Shown here piece after piece: positions 1-11,250 of a stretch of 64,000 nucleotides of DNA. The notes below the pieces were generated by a model. The model was given only the letters and a program-made list of their open reading frames with translations, was not told the DNA's origin and ran no database searches. Made by a program: the position numbers and the translations under genes. Origin of the DNA: Tipula vernalis (taxonomy: Eukaryota; Arthropoda; Insecta; Diptera; Tipulidae). Every line of letters starts with the position of its first letter. Position 1 is the first letter of the stretch. The DNA lies in contig OY282558.1 in the NCBI GenBank assembly GCA_958295665.1, positions 328,573,106 through 328,637,105 on the forward strand, written 5' to 3'.

Positions 1-400
1 ACATAAATTGTTTAAAGGAGCACGAAGCATGATGATGTTTTGAGAACAAAATAACTTTATAAAAATGTAAAATTTTAAATAATTATTAATTTCAATCAAA
101 ATTGTTCGCAAATTACATTTCGATATATTTAATATCAAATTATTTATTTATTATTTGAAAATAAAAATGTTGGTTTTTTTTTGTGCTGGGGAATTGATTT
201 TATTGAAAAGATGTGAACAAGATGAAGGGGAAGAAGAAAAAGAAAAATTGTTTGAGCTAGGTGAGATCGGGGAGTTGAAATTTTGAGTTGATGAAGGGCA
301 GAAGCAGTGAATTAAATTAAGATTAAATTAAAAATATTATGTCGGAGTTTTTTTTTGTTGGTACATATTAAGACCATAATATAGTTTGTATCGAAGCTTT
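1..400. other. AT-rich DNA without recognised gene
   Basis: No coding frame of note, no RNA gene and no clear repeat were seen in this stretch. It is dominated by A and T runs. Confidence 0.5.
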
Positions 401-1220
401 TAGTTGAAAAAGCTATTGTGATTTTTTTTTGTTGTTCGATAAAGTGAGAAGAAGTATTGAGAATCTAATTTTTTCTGTAATGAACAAATTCAAAGAGGTG
501 TTTGACTGACTGACTGGTTGTACCTGATTGGCTGATAAACTATCGAAAATAGATCTACAGTTGAATTTATCAGTAATAAATAAGTTCAAAGACACGCTGA
601 TTCACTGGTAAACGATCGAAAGTAGATCTACAATTCAATTTATGTAATGAATAAATTCAAAGAGATGACTGACTTGTTGATTGTGACTGAATGGCTCGTA
701 AACTATTGGAAATGAACCTACCGTTGAATTTATCAGTAATGAATTAATTCAAAGAAATGATTGACTGGCCCGTTATGAACGATTGGCTGGTAAACGATCT
801 GAAGTAGATCTACAGTTGAGTTTATCAGTAATAATAAATTTAAAGAGATGACTGACTGATAAACGATCGAAAGTGGATCTGCAATTCAATTGTATCTTTA
901 TCTGTAATGAATAAATTCAAAGAGATGACTCGGTGGTTCTGCTTGTTTGACTGGTAATGATCGAAAGCAAATCTGCAATTGAATTTATCAGTAATAAGTA
1001 AATCCAAAGAGGCGCTGATGGACTGATAAACGATCGAAAGTGGATCTACAAATGAAAATATGTAATGAATAAATTCAAAAAAATGACTGACTTGCTGATT
1101 GTGACTGAATGACTCGTAAACTATTGGAAGTGAACCTACTGTTGAATTTATCAGTAATGAATAAATTCAAAGAGATGACTGACATGCTCGTTTTGACTGG
1201 CTGACTGTTAAACGATCGGA
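400..1220. repeat. Degenerate tandem repeat, about 110-bp monomers in a ~415-bp higher-order unit
   Basis: A phrase of the type 'aataaattcaaagagatgac' followed by 'tgactg', 'taaacgatcgaaag' and 'gaatttatcagtaatga' recurs through the stretch with variable spacing. The block at about 655-755 is closely matched by the block at about 1070-1170, so a higher-order period near 415 bp sits over shorter, more diverged monomers. No coding potential is evident. It looks like a minisatellite that has decayed; the exact monomer boundaries are my reading. Confidence 0.7.
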
Positions 1221-1740
1221 CTTATAACGTTCTTATTTAATATATTATAATTATTATTTATTTATTTATAAAATACAAACGTTTATTTTATTAGAACTTA
1301 ATTATTTAAAGTAAAGTAAATACATTTCTTCTAAATACGCTCTCACGCCATTAATTATTTTTTAATAAAAACCAATTCGGTCGAAAAATTAAATTGAACT
1401 GGCTATATATTTTTTAAATATAATAGCATATACGTGTGTGTGTCGTCGTTGTACAAATTCACGACAATACCAAAAAGGGGAAATCTAAATATAATATAAA
1501 TACCTATAATAAAATAAAAATCTTTTTCGCATTAATTTAGTAAACAAAGCTATAATAAGGGTTCGCACACGGTTGTGCAAAATGATAATAAACATGAAAC
1601 ATAGATTCCTCTCATTCAAACAAAAAAATTAAAATTCACAATATGAGTTGTGATTCTTGGTAGCGCGGTTCATATAATATTTAAATTCGAAATTATAAAT
1701 TTATAATTGAATTTAAATTGATTGAATCGAAGTCGCTACA
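1221..1740 (-). repeat. Probable 3' LTR of the Ty3/gypsy remnant (outer end not found)
   Basis: Read on the minus strand, a purine-rich tract at 1741-1752 is followed immediately by TGTAGCGAC, the kind of TG start expected of an LTR, directly after the integrase end. I could not find a second copy or the outer CA end, so the extent to the left is unknown and the interval given is an upper bound. Confidence 0.4.
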
Positions 1741-1752
1741 GGACTCCCCTCC
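1741..1752 (-). promoter_or_regulatory. Polypurine tract of the gypsy remnant
   Basis: On the minus strand this reads ggaggggagtcc. It lies between the end of the integrase reading frame and the presumed LTR start, where plus-strand priming occurs in LTR retrotransposons. Confidence 0.5.
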
Positions 1753-1780
1753 AAGTTGATATTCAATTGAAAAGAGAATA

Positions 1781-4700
1781 TTAAATGACAAAGTTAACTG
1801 CTTTGAAATCTTGGGACAAAAAATTTTGTTCCACTGAACTAACAATTCCGAAAGCAGGCTTTAATCTATCGATCGAGATATTATGATTTTTATCCTTGAT
1901 CGAAATAATGAAATGTTTCCGAAGACGTCTGATAACTCTAAACGGCCCTTCGTACGGAGGAGAAAGTCTAACTCGAACCTTATCTGTCCTTATGAAAACA
2001 AAATCACAGTTGTCCAATGTTTTTGGTACAAATATGCCCTCTTGTTTCGCTTTACGCGTAGGAGACGGTATAAGATTCTTCATTGCATTCCGCAGTTGGT
2101 CGATGATCGTATTGTCAGGCAAGGGTGAAGGAGGATTATCGATAAAGAATTCACCAGGTAGCTTAATGGATTGACCATAAACCATCTCAGCTGGTAAGCA
2201 CTTAAGCTCTTCCTTCACTGTGGCTCGAATACCTAATAAAATAATGGGTATTTCGGAGCTCCAATTAACAGTATTGCCTCTGGCCATAAGAGCAGCTTTA
2301 AGCTGTCGATGGAAGCGTTCCACCATGCCATTCGCTTTAGGATTGTACGCTGTAGTACGAATCCTATGAGATCCAAGAAGTATTGTAAGTTCAGTAAATA
2401 GCTTAGACTCAAATTGAGAACCCTGGTCAGTTGTTATTTCTGCCGGGACACCAAAACGCTAGATGTAATTATTGACAAAAGTCGTGGCAATGGTATTAGC
2501 TGACATATTGCTCATGCAATACGCTTCAGGCCAACGTGTGAATCTATCAACACACGTTAAAATATATGAACAATTGTTGGAAACCGGTAATGGACCAACA
2601 ATATCCAAATGGATATGTTCAAATCGACCAGGTGGAATATCGAAATGTCCATGTGGTGAGACTGTGTGCCTTTGCACTTTGGATCTTTGGCAGGATAAAC
2701 AAGGATTAGCCCATTGGGTCACGTCTTTGTTTATACTTGGCCAAAAATATCGAGCCGTGATCAGTTTGCGCGTTGCGCGGACTCCAAGATGTGACAAGTT
2801 GTGCATTGAGTCGAAAATAATTCGGCGCAATGGCTCTGGCATATACGGACGGTTTTTACCCGTCGATATCTCGCAGTAGACTTCTAGGCCAGGCAACGTA
2901 AATAATTCTAGTTTAAAACTGGAAGTAGAACGGCGATCTATAGACCCAGATAATAATTTTTTGAGTTCGTCGTCTTTTGATTGTGCCAATATTATATCTT
3001 TATAATCGAAAAAAATTTCGTTTGTGGCCGAGTCGATATTTAACGTACGTGATGCGTATCTGCTACAACGTTTTCGATGCCAAGCACATGCTGAATGTCC
3101 GAAGTGAACTGACTTATGTAATCCAAATGTCGCGATTGGCGCGGATTCCTTTCAGTTTTGGATTGTATGGCTTTTGTTAGGGGTTTGTGGTTGGTGTAAA
3201 TAGTGAAATCCTGACCTTCTATGAAGTATCTAAAATGTTTTACAGCAAGAAAAATTGCCAGAAGTTCCCGATCGAATGCTGAATACTTGATCTTGGCATT
3301 CGTTAATTTCTTTGAGAAAAATCCCAAAGGCTCCCATCTCTTCTTATTGAACTGTTGCAAGACCGCGCCAACGGCGACGTTCGATGTATCAGTTGTTATG
3401 CTAATTTTCGCGTTCCCGATAGGGTGCGAGAGAAGAGTAATTTTACTTAATTCCGCAACTAAACCTGTGAATGCGATATTACACTCATCAGGCCAAGAAA
3501 AATTCTTAGGTGTTTTTGGTAACTTATTAAGTGTTGCCAAATGTGCATGAATCGGCGCTAACATTTCCGCAATTTTCGGAATGAATCGGTGATAATAATT
3601 TATCATGCCGATAAAGCGCTGTATATGTCTAATAGACGTTGGAGCAGGAAACTCCCTAATAGCAAGAATTCTTTCCTCAGATGGTAAAATTCCATCAGGA
3701 GTAATTTTATGGCTCAGAAAATTTAATGTAGGAACACCAAAAACACATTTTTGTGTTTTAATATGCACATCGTATTTGACCAATCTCTTAAATAATTGTT
3801 CAAGATGACTTAAATGTTGTTCCTCAGTTTCTGAAGCAACCAGTATATCGTCAACGAAATCTAGCACGCGGACTACTTCGTTAATAAAACGCTGGAAGGT
3901 TTGAGCGGCATTACGCGCAACCCAAAAGGCATGCGTGTGAATTCATACAACCGCAACTGGAATTAAGTGATACGTCACTAACTAAATCAATCTTGGAGAA
4001 AATTTTACAACCATGTAAGTGCATTGAGAAATTTTGTATATGAGATATCGGATATCTATCTGGTATTGTTACAGAATTTAATTGCCGATAATCTCCACAT
4101 GGCCTCCAATCGAGATCTTTTTTTCTCACCATATGTAATGGGCATGATACTGAGGAAGACGATGGACGACAAATCCCCAAATCCACCATCTGTTGGAATT
4201 CTGTAAATGCGGCTTTGTGCCTGTCAGGATCTAATCTACGTGGTCTGGCCATTGGCAAGTGACCATTTGTCACTATGTGATGAACTATCGAATGACAGAC
4301 TGGCAAATTAAAATTAGGTAACGCTGTAAGACTAGGATATTTATTTAAAAGCGTACCGTAACCATTATCTATTGAAAAATGCACAGGTGTAGGGGTTTCG
4401 AAACTCCTCACTGCAGCATCAACAGATAATTTTGTTGTTGCATCTACTAATCGTCTTCCTTTGAGGTCGACTAGTAGATCGAACTTTGACAAAAAGTCAG
4501 CACCAATAATAGGACGACTCACGGATGCTATAATAAATGCATGCGTGAAGTCTCTTTTAAGTCCTAAATTTACCTTGAGCAACTTCGTACCATACGTACG
4601 AATGGTTGACCCATTGGCGGCTGGTAATGTTAGATCCTGAGAATAGCTATTTATATTTATGTTATAAAATTTGACAGGTATAACTGAAATGTCAGCTCCC

Positions 4701-4951
4701 GTATCAATTAGAAAAATTAGTTTGTTATTATTATCATTTATAAAGAGCCGGGACGTACGCGAATTCATTAATGTCCCGGACTCAACTTTGTTTACTGGTT
4801 CACATTTTTTGATTGATTGTCTTTGGTGGCCTTTCTTTCGATCTGGTCCACATTGTTTATCGAAAATATCTAAAGTGCCGATTATTTCTTTTAATTTGTT
4901 TAAAATTTGTACATTATTTGAACCTGGGAAAAATGTTTTATTGGTTTCCAC
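1781..4951 (-). pseudogene. Ty3/gypsy retrotransposon pol remnant (protease, RT, RNase H, integrase)
   Basis: Read from 4951 downward, the order is: an aspartic protease with a DTGAD motif; the start of reverse transcriptase (a [16 protein letters not shown] block and FSKIDL); the RT active site LDFVDDILVAS (about 3865); RNase H (SITTDTSN, FDRELLA); then integrase with an HLGVRATRK / CLSCQRSK zinc-binding region, LDIVGP, TDQGSQF and the catalytic-glutamate region MVERFHRQ, ending in a GPY/F-like [12 protein letters not shown]. The order protease-RT-RNase H-integrase is that of Ty3/gypsy. Breaks: an internal deletion with frameshift between FSKIDL and the RT active site (about 3870-3990), a frameshift between RNase H and integrase (about 3000-3060), and an in-frame TAG at 2459-2461 inside integrase. 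RNase H carries TNHKPL where TDHKPL is usual. No gag is present, so the element is truncated upstream of the protease and cannot be autonomous. Confidence 0.9.
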
Positions 4952-4954
4952 CGT

Positions 4955-5619
4955 ATAAGCGAAGATTTCGATGGTAAATCGAAATTCAACCTGTTCCTCA
5001 AAAAATTATATGATTTCGGGGACCGGTAATAAATATTTTGCGCAAGTATTTTAAATTTTTCGGGCCACTCCTGCGTTTTCTCTTTTTCTAAAAGTAGCAA
5101 CCGACAAAAGTTTTTGGAGTGATCACTTTTATTTGCTTTGGTAATTAAATCACTTAAACATGATTTGGGTTGATTTTTCAAATCGATCAGTTTTTTATTT
5201 GCAATTCGATTTCTGTGCTCTAAATTTTTAATTTTTCTTGATATGTTTTGAAGTTGATTAGTTGACTCAGTATTTAAATTAACTACCCCTTTGCTAACCA
5301 TGCATTCGTTTTGTAATAAGGGGCTTTTATTTAAGTTAGTCGACGTTTCCGATAAAAGTTTCTGTTTTGAATTTGTAGGCTGGGGTAAACATAATTTTGG
5401 TACAGCTGTCCGTTTAAGCTTGCGTTTAAGAATACAGCTTGCCTCAAAATGGTTTGAACAAATAAATATTCTCTTTTTACTGAATGGTAATATGCCACAA
5501 TTTTTTAGCCAAAGTTCGTGGTTCGAATAATGCTTTGAATATTTAAAAAGACGAGCAGCATCTTTTAATTTAGAAATACAGTGCAAAACTGCACATTTAA
5601 TACCCGACGGTCTACTCAT
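4955..5619 (-). pseudogene. THAP-domain P-element-like transposase fragment
   Basis: Starting at the ATG complementary to 5617-5619, the first 80 or so residues form a THAP zinc-finger domain: CAVLHC, then W in ELWLKNCG, then CSNHF and an AVPKLCLP ending that matches the AVPTIF-type box. A basic, coiled-coil-prone stretch follows (ENISRKIKNLEHRNR region). After that comes EWPEKFKILAQNIYYRSP with [15 protein letters not shown] and LIRW, which resembles the N-terminal helical part of P-element/THAP9 transposases. The frame then runs straight into the gypsy remnant at about 4950, so the RNase H-like catalytic core is absent. An upstream in-frame extension (to 5721) has no homology I can see, so I chose the ATG just before the THAP domain. 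A domesticated THAP gene is possible but the abrupt break argues against it. Confidence 0.75.
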
Positions 5620-5739
5620 AATAACAACAATGATATTTCGATAATACGAGTTCAAATAATTACCTATAAATCGATTAAAATGCAAAATAAATATCGGCAA
5701 TGAAAAATTATCTAAAAACAATAAGTTTAAGAATAATAA

Positions 5740-6105
5740 AAATAAATTCGGTAAAATCTAATAACGAAAATCAGATTGACGACAGCGAAATAAAAACACA
5801 ATATTCCTCTATTGTAAATATGTACATACTATATATACGGCTCAATAATCCAAAATTAAATAAATAGTAAAAATTTGGTATGCAACTACGAACTACGAAC
5901 TTAAAATGCATACAGATGTATTATGTATTTATGTATATGCAATATTATGTAATTGAATTCAAAATATTTTTTTTTGCACCTGTACTGCTAAATGTATCCT
6001 ATTTGGTTATATAATTGTAATTTGTTTAAAATACGGATATTTCGTCAAACTGGCTAGGTATATTAAAAAAAAAAACAAAACAACAAAAGCACATTGACAA
6101 TTTCC
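5740..6105. other. Non-coding AT-rich stretch
   Basis: No gene, RNA or clear repeat was recognised here. Confidence 0.5.
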
Positions 6106-6109
6106 TTAA

Positions 6110-6323
6110 CCTTCGCATGGGCAGGATTTACAAATGTAAAGATTTCAATTTTTCTTTTTGAATAACTACGACGTTTTTCCTTCATCTGGTAATTCTTTGT
6201 TTTGTTTTTGAAAAATGCATTTTATATAGAAACACAAAATAATCTTAAAAATTTTCCATACAAAACAGACACAGAAAAATTATCTTTACAAGCGTAAAAA
6301 AAAAATTGCTGCCCATGCGAAGG
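6110..6323. mobile_element. piggyBac-type MITE, 214 bp
   Basis: The two ends are a 15-bp perfect inverted repeat, ccttcgcatgggcag and its complement. Each end is flanked by TTAA (6106-6109 and 6324-6327), the target duplication of piggyBac transposases. There is no coding capacity. The first bases, CCTTC, are shared with the left end of the piggyBac copy at 20609, though the termini then diverge, so it was probably moved by a related but different transposase. Confidence 0.85.
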
Positions 6324-6329
6324 TTAATG

Positions 6330-6925
6330 TTTTTTTTGTTATATACATATACATATGTATCTACAACCAGAACCGACTGTAAAAATATAGAAACGAAGTA
6401 AATAAATAGGGATATCTTCAATTTTATTATTTACATGATTTGGATTTGAAAACATTTGAATCCAATTCATTTTATAAAACAAAAACGGTTTTGTTTGCTA
6501 CTCGTACATTAAAAACTAAAATAAAAAATTTTCTTTTACTCCTTTCTAGCTGCTTTTATTTAGTGTCTCGTTTTCGTGTGTAAGTTGAAACAAAAATAAT
6601 TTCTATAAGTATACTAGTATGTGTTCAATATCAACACAATTTTACAATTGTTTATGTATTGTATTTTTTATGTTGTTAACTTGGTCGTCACTCGTCCGTA
6701 TATAATAGCGACGATCATCGTAGTTCCAAAAATTGGAATATGTTGTGTGTCGCTACAAAAAAATTACCATTCAAGAAATACACCACTTGAATTATCTTAT
6801 AATATTCCTTTTATTTATGTTAAAATCGAGTCATCCATCTTATAAACATTTTTTGTACTTTTTTCTTTGTATGAAAATTAGTACCAAAATAATAATGCAA
6901 CATTTTTAATTTTATTTTTAGGGAA
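6330..6925. other. Non-coding stretch
   Basis: AT-rich, with only short chance reading frames. Nothing was recognised. Confidence 0.5.
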
Positions 6926-6931
6926 AACCAA

Positions 6932-7165
6932 GAAATCTCCATTTTCCAGTTATATATTTTGTTTTATTTTTATTTTATTTTCCAGGAAAAATAATGAAAT
7001 GTATTACTGGATATATTAAAAAATGAAATGCGCATTTTCCAAAATATGCGCTTAAACGAAATCTCCATTTTCCAGATATTTTTATTTTATTTTCCAGGAA
7101 AAATTATGAAATGTATCACTGGATTAAAAAAATGCAATGAGCATTTTCCAAAATAAGCGCTTAAA
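6932..7165. repeat. Tandem duplication of a ~126-bp unit
   Basis: The phrase gaaatctccattttccag begins at 6932 and again at 7058. Each is followed by a similar tract: a T-rich run, ttttccaggaaaaa, 'atgaaatgta..actggat', then 'gcattttccaaaat' and 'gcgcttaaac'. The same words continue, more degenerate, into the 29-bp array that follows. Confidence 0.75.
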
Positions 7166-7560
7166 CTGGAAATATCTCACTGGATATCAATCAAAAAATA
7201 AGCGCTTACACTGTATATATCACTGGATGTCAATAACAAAATGAAATGCGATTTTCCAAAATAGCGCTTAAACTGGATACTTATCACTGGATATCAATCA
7301 ACTGGATACATATCACTGGATATCAATCAACTGGATACATATCACTGGATATCAATCAACTGGACACATCTCATTGGATAGCAATCAACTGGATACATAT
7401 CACTGGATATCAATCAACTGGATAAATTTCACTGGATAGCAATCAACTGGATATTAATCAAAAAATAAGCGCTTACACTTTATATATCACTGGATATCAA
7501 TAAAAAAAATGAAATGAGCATTATTTATTGTTTTATTTTTGATCTATTTTTCAGGGAAAT
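7166..7560. repeat. Minisatellite: 29-bp repeats with degenerate flanks
   Basis: The core is six full 29-bp units from 7271 to 7444, each starting aactggata and ending gatatcaatc or gatagcaatc, plus a partial seventh. Flanking sequence on both sides carries the related words 'cactggatatcaat' and 'aataagcgcttaaac', so the array grew from the neighbouring longer repeat. Confidence 0.85.
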
Positions 7561-8625
7561 TTATGAAATTATCATTTTCTTTAATTATGTATTTATGTCC
7601 ACGAAAAGTTACGTCAAAATTTTCAAAAATTACTGCTAATATTATATAATAGGTGGCACTAATTAGCAAAGTCTCAAAAATGTCTAAACCAAAGAAACAA
7701 ACCATTTTAGTACAAGTTGTGTCAAAATTTAGCAACTACTCAAACCATTTTGCATAGTTTCGCATCATTTCCGCTGTATTCAATTTGGCGCCAGTGTCGT
7801 TTCTTTGACGTAAAATATCTATACTTGTTCCTGAGTATGTTTCTACACTTCATTTCGGTTAGATAAAATATATTTGTACATTTCAAAATAAAGGCTCACC
7901 GATTACATAAATTAAACAGTTCACCGAAATGGAAAAAAATAATGTCGTATCGAAATTTGGAACCAGTTGTACACTTATATACTAATGCCCAAAATCTTTT
8001 ATGTACATATATGATCAACTTGTCTCTCGGTGCGTTGGCTTAACAGACTGATTTACATATTTTAGAAATAAAATTTAACCCTTAACGGTCCCTAATCACC
8101 TCTGACATTACAAAGTACTTGGTCGTTGCGGTCGATTGACACGTGTGAGGTGACAAGACGGATCATGTCGAAATTCGTTGTCTCAAAGCAGTAATATGAG
8201 TATTGAAGTCGCGATTATGCAACGTTCTTCTGTCCGTGAATTTTATTTCGCATTAAACGAGTAGGGTATTATAAAGGAACTTAGGAAGTCTTCTTCACAA
8301 GAGATTAGTAAGGGCAGTAAACAGCAGTGACGTAATACAGGAATGAAATTCCTGAATTTTCTTATCTTTGTTTACCAATCAAATTTTTGAATGTGTACAT
8401 ATACTTTTGTAATTTCTTTTAAAATGTCAATAATTGGTTTTCTCAGCAGTTTTAATTTTATAATTCATAAGCAGGATCAATTTATAAAAATACTTACACT
8501 TTTTCGTAAAACTGCTCACAAAGTCATCAACAAATTTTTATAAAATACAAACACGACTACATAGTTTTTTGAACTAGTAGCTGTCGGTTCTTAATTGTTT
8601 ATTAAATAATGTCGCTAGACGTCGC
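7561..8625. other. Non-coding stretch before the Harbinger element
   Basis: No gene or RNA recognised. The short minus-strand frame around 7544-7735 has no recognisable features. Confidence 0.5.
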
Positions 8626-9030
8626 TTAGGCCCGCTGCACATTTCAGCTAAGCTAAGCGAGAAAAATAGTTTACCATAGTTTAGTTTAGCTCGCCTAGCT
8701 CCTTCCATTGCACACTTCAGCTAATAACCTCACTCACACATACTTTGATGTTTTGTCATTCATTATTAACGCATGTATAATGTTACTTTTCGAACGTTTC
8801 TCAAAATAAAATATTTAAAAAAGGACAGTTGACATTTTGTTTTTTTTCCTATTTTTAATTATTAAACTCGTATATATTTACGATATATAATCTTATATAA
8901 TATTACATTAACTAAACATTATAAGTATACTTCAAGAATTTTAGAATTACATAATTCTAATATCTTAATATTTGTTCATAAGTAGTGTCCATACATAGAA
9001 GTGCAAAATCATATTCGCTAAATACATCAA

Positions 9031-11043
9031 ATGTCTACACAACAACTCGAAAAATTAATCGAAACCATTCGGCGATACGCAGTATTGTATGACACAAACC
9101 ATACCGAATATAAATCTTTTAAGTTCAAAGATGAAATTTGGGCCAAATTTGCTCTTGAATGTCAATTAGATAATGGTAAGTAACTTGCAACAGTGAAATT
9201 TTCACCTTTTACAAATATGTAACTCCTAATACTTCTGCTATAAATTTTAATTAATTTAATGTTTTATAGCTTTTACAGTGAAAAAAGAATGGAAGAAGCT
9301 TCGAGATTCTCATAGAGAATATCTGAAAAGGATCAAAACAAAAAGCGGCCAGGAACGGGCATTAATCAAAAATTGGAAATATCATGATGTAATGTCGTTT
9401 TTAGGGGACTTCATGATAAAAAGGGAAACCCAAACAAACATCAGAGAAATTGAAAATTATGGAAGTACAGTCGAACCAAATGATGAAATTAATGAAAGTT
9501 ATCAGGAAAACTCACAAAAAAAAAAAAAAGTTTAATAAGGACGGCGAAATATTGGAAATCTTTAAATTGAACGCAAAAAGAAGAGAAGAGCAATCTATGC
9601 TCAGGAATCAAATTAGAGAAAAGAATCAACCAGCGAATCAATCGCTTTACAATTTTTTTTTATCAATGTACGAGACAGCCGTTTTATTTACGCCTAATTT
9701 ACAAAGGCAATGTAAAAGAAGAGTATTTGATGTAATAAGCGACTGCGAAGAACAAGCAGAGTACCTTCAACGTTTGTCACCACAGTTTAGCCCAATTTGT
9801 TCAACTCCAGATTTACCAATTACTCCAAGGTCGACTCCGAGATCAACTCCAGTACCAGGTATTGAAGATAATTACTATACAAGTGATCCTCAAAGTAAGA
9901 AATATATAAATCTTTCTTTTCGATAAGTAGATATTAATGTTTTTATTTTTTACAGCAGCTTTCAAAATGGTTTCAACAATGCCAAATACTACAACAATCG
10001 AGGAAGATACTTCCTGCTCGTATCAAAATTACACAACACCGGACGTAGAGTCTTCAAGATCTACTCCCATGCTAACCTTTGAAGAAAATTATTCCAAAAA
10101 TGCCTCTCAACGTAAGAAATTTATTAATCTTTCTTTTCGACCATATTAAAATTTTTTATGTTATACAGAAGTTTTTAAGTTTGATGATAATTCCTGCTTG
10201 TACCAAAATTATTCAATGCTGGATAAAGATATTTCAAGATCCACTCGCGTAGCCAGCAATAAAAATTCTACAAATGGTCTTCAACAAAAGAAAATTCAAA
10301 ATCTCCCTTTGAAATTAGTACGGATATCGACGCCAAATTCAAACACTACTAGACCAGCTCCCGTGACAAGCATTGAAAATAGATATTCCACAAGTGATGC
10401 TCAAAGTAAGAAAATTATAAATCTTTTTTTAATAACTACTACTTTGATTAATATTCTTATTTTCTACAGAAGTTTTTGAATTGCTTTCAACACCAAAAAT
10501 TTCTACAATTGAGGATGATGCTTCGCACTACTCAACGCTGGATGAAGAGATTCCAAGATCAGTTCCCGTACCAACCATTGAAAATTCCACAAATACCCAA
10601 TATAAGAAATTTATAAATGTTTCTTTTCAAACAGTACCGAACATAAAGACTACCAGATCAGCTCCCATGCCAAGCGTTGAAGATAAATATTCCACAAGAG
10701 ATTCTCAAAGTAAGAAAATTATAAATCTTCTTTTTAGTAACTCCTATTTTGATTAATATTTTTATTTTTTACAGAAGTTTTTAAATTGGTTTCAATACCA
10801 AAAATTTCTAAAATTAAGGATGATACTTCCTGCCGGTATCTAAATTACTCAACGCTGGATGAAGAGATTCCAAGATTAGTTCCCGTACCAACCATTGAAA
10901 ATTCCGCAAATACCCAATATAAGAAATTTATAAATGTTTCTTTTCAACCACTGCTGAATACAAATACTCCCAAGGTAACAAGATGCATTGAAGATAATTA
11001 TTCAACAAGTGGTCCTAAAAATAAGAAAATTAAATCACAATGA
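9031..11043 (+). CDS. Harbinger accessory protein with MADF and BESS domains (six exons, one frameshift)
   Basis: I place exons at 9031-9175, 9279-9894, 9956-10111, 10169-10405, 10470-10709 and 10775-11043. All introns have GT-AG ends and all junctions are phase 1. Exon 1 plus the start of exon 2 encode a MADF domain (LIETIRRYAVLYD, then VKKEWKKLRDSHREYLKRI); later in exon 2, SLYNFFLSMYETAVLFTPNL resembles a BESS motif. MADF-BESS proteins bind DNA and self-associate. In Harbinger elements the second protein typically recruits the transposase to DNA and the nucleus, so that role is inferred. The tail is built from repeated modules ending in 'YSTSD.QSKKIINL'. The frame is broken once, in a run of 14 A at 9516-9529; removing one base would give exactly 554 codons including the stop. 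A polyadenylation-like aataaa lies near 11072. Confidence 0.8.
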
Positions 11044-11250
11044 ATGAAATTTAAACCTTTTTTGAATTGTTAGAAATAAATTAAACAATTTAAATTAAAT
11101 ATTTTAAAATGAATATTTGTTTATTTACTAAAATATGATAAAATACATAAATAATTACAAAATTCCGATACATCGTCGTTGTATACACTTGCGAGAACTA
11201 CCAACGGTCGCCCGACAATTTTATGACTAATATTTTCCTTTTTGAATAGC

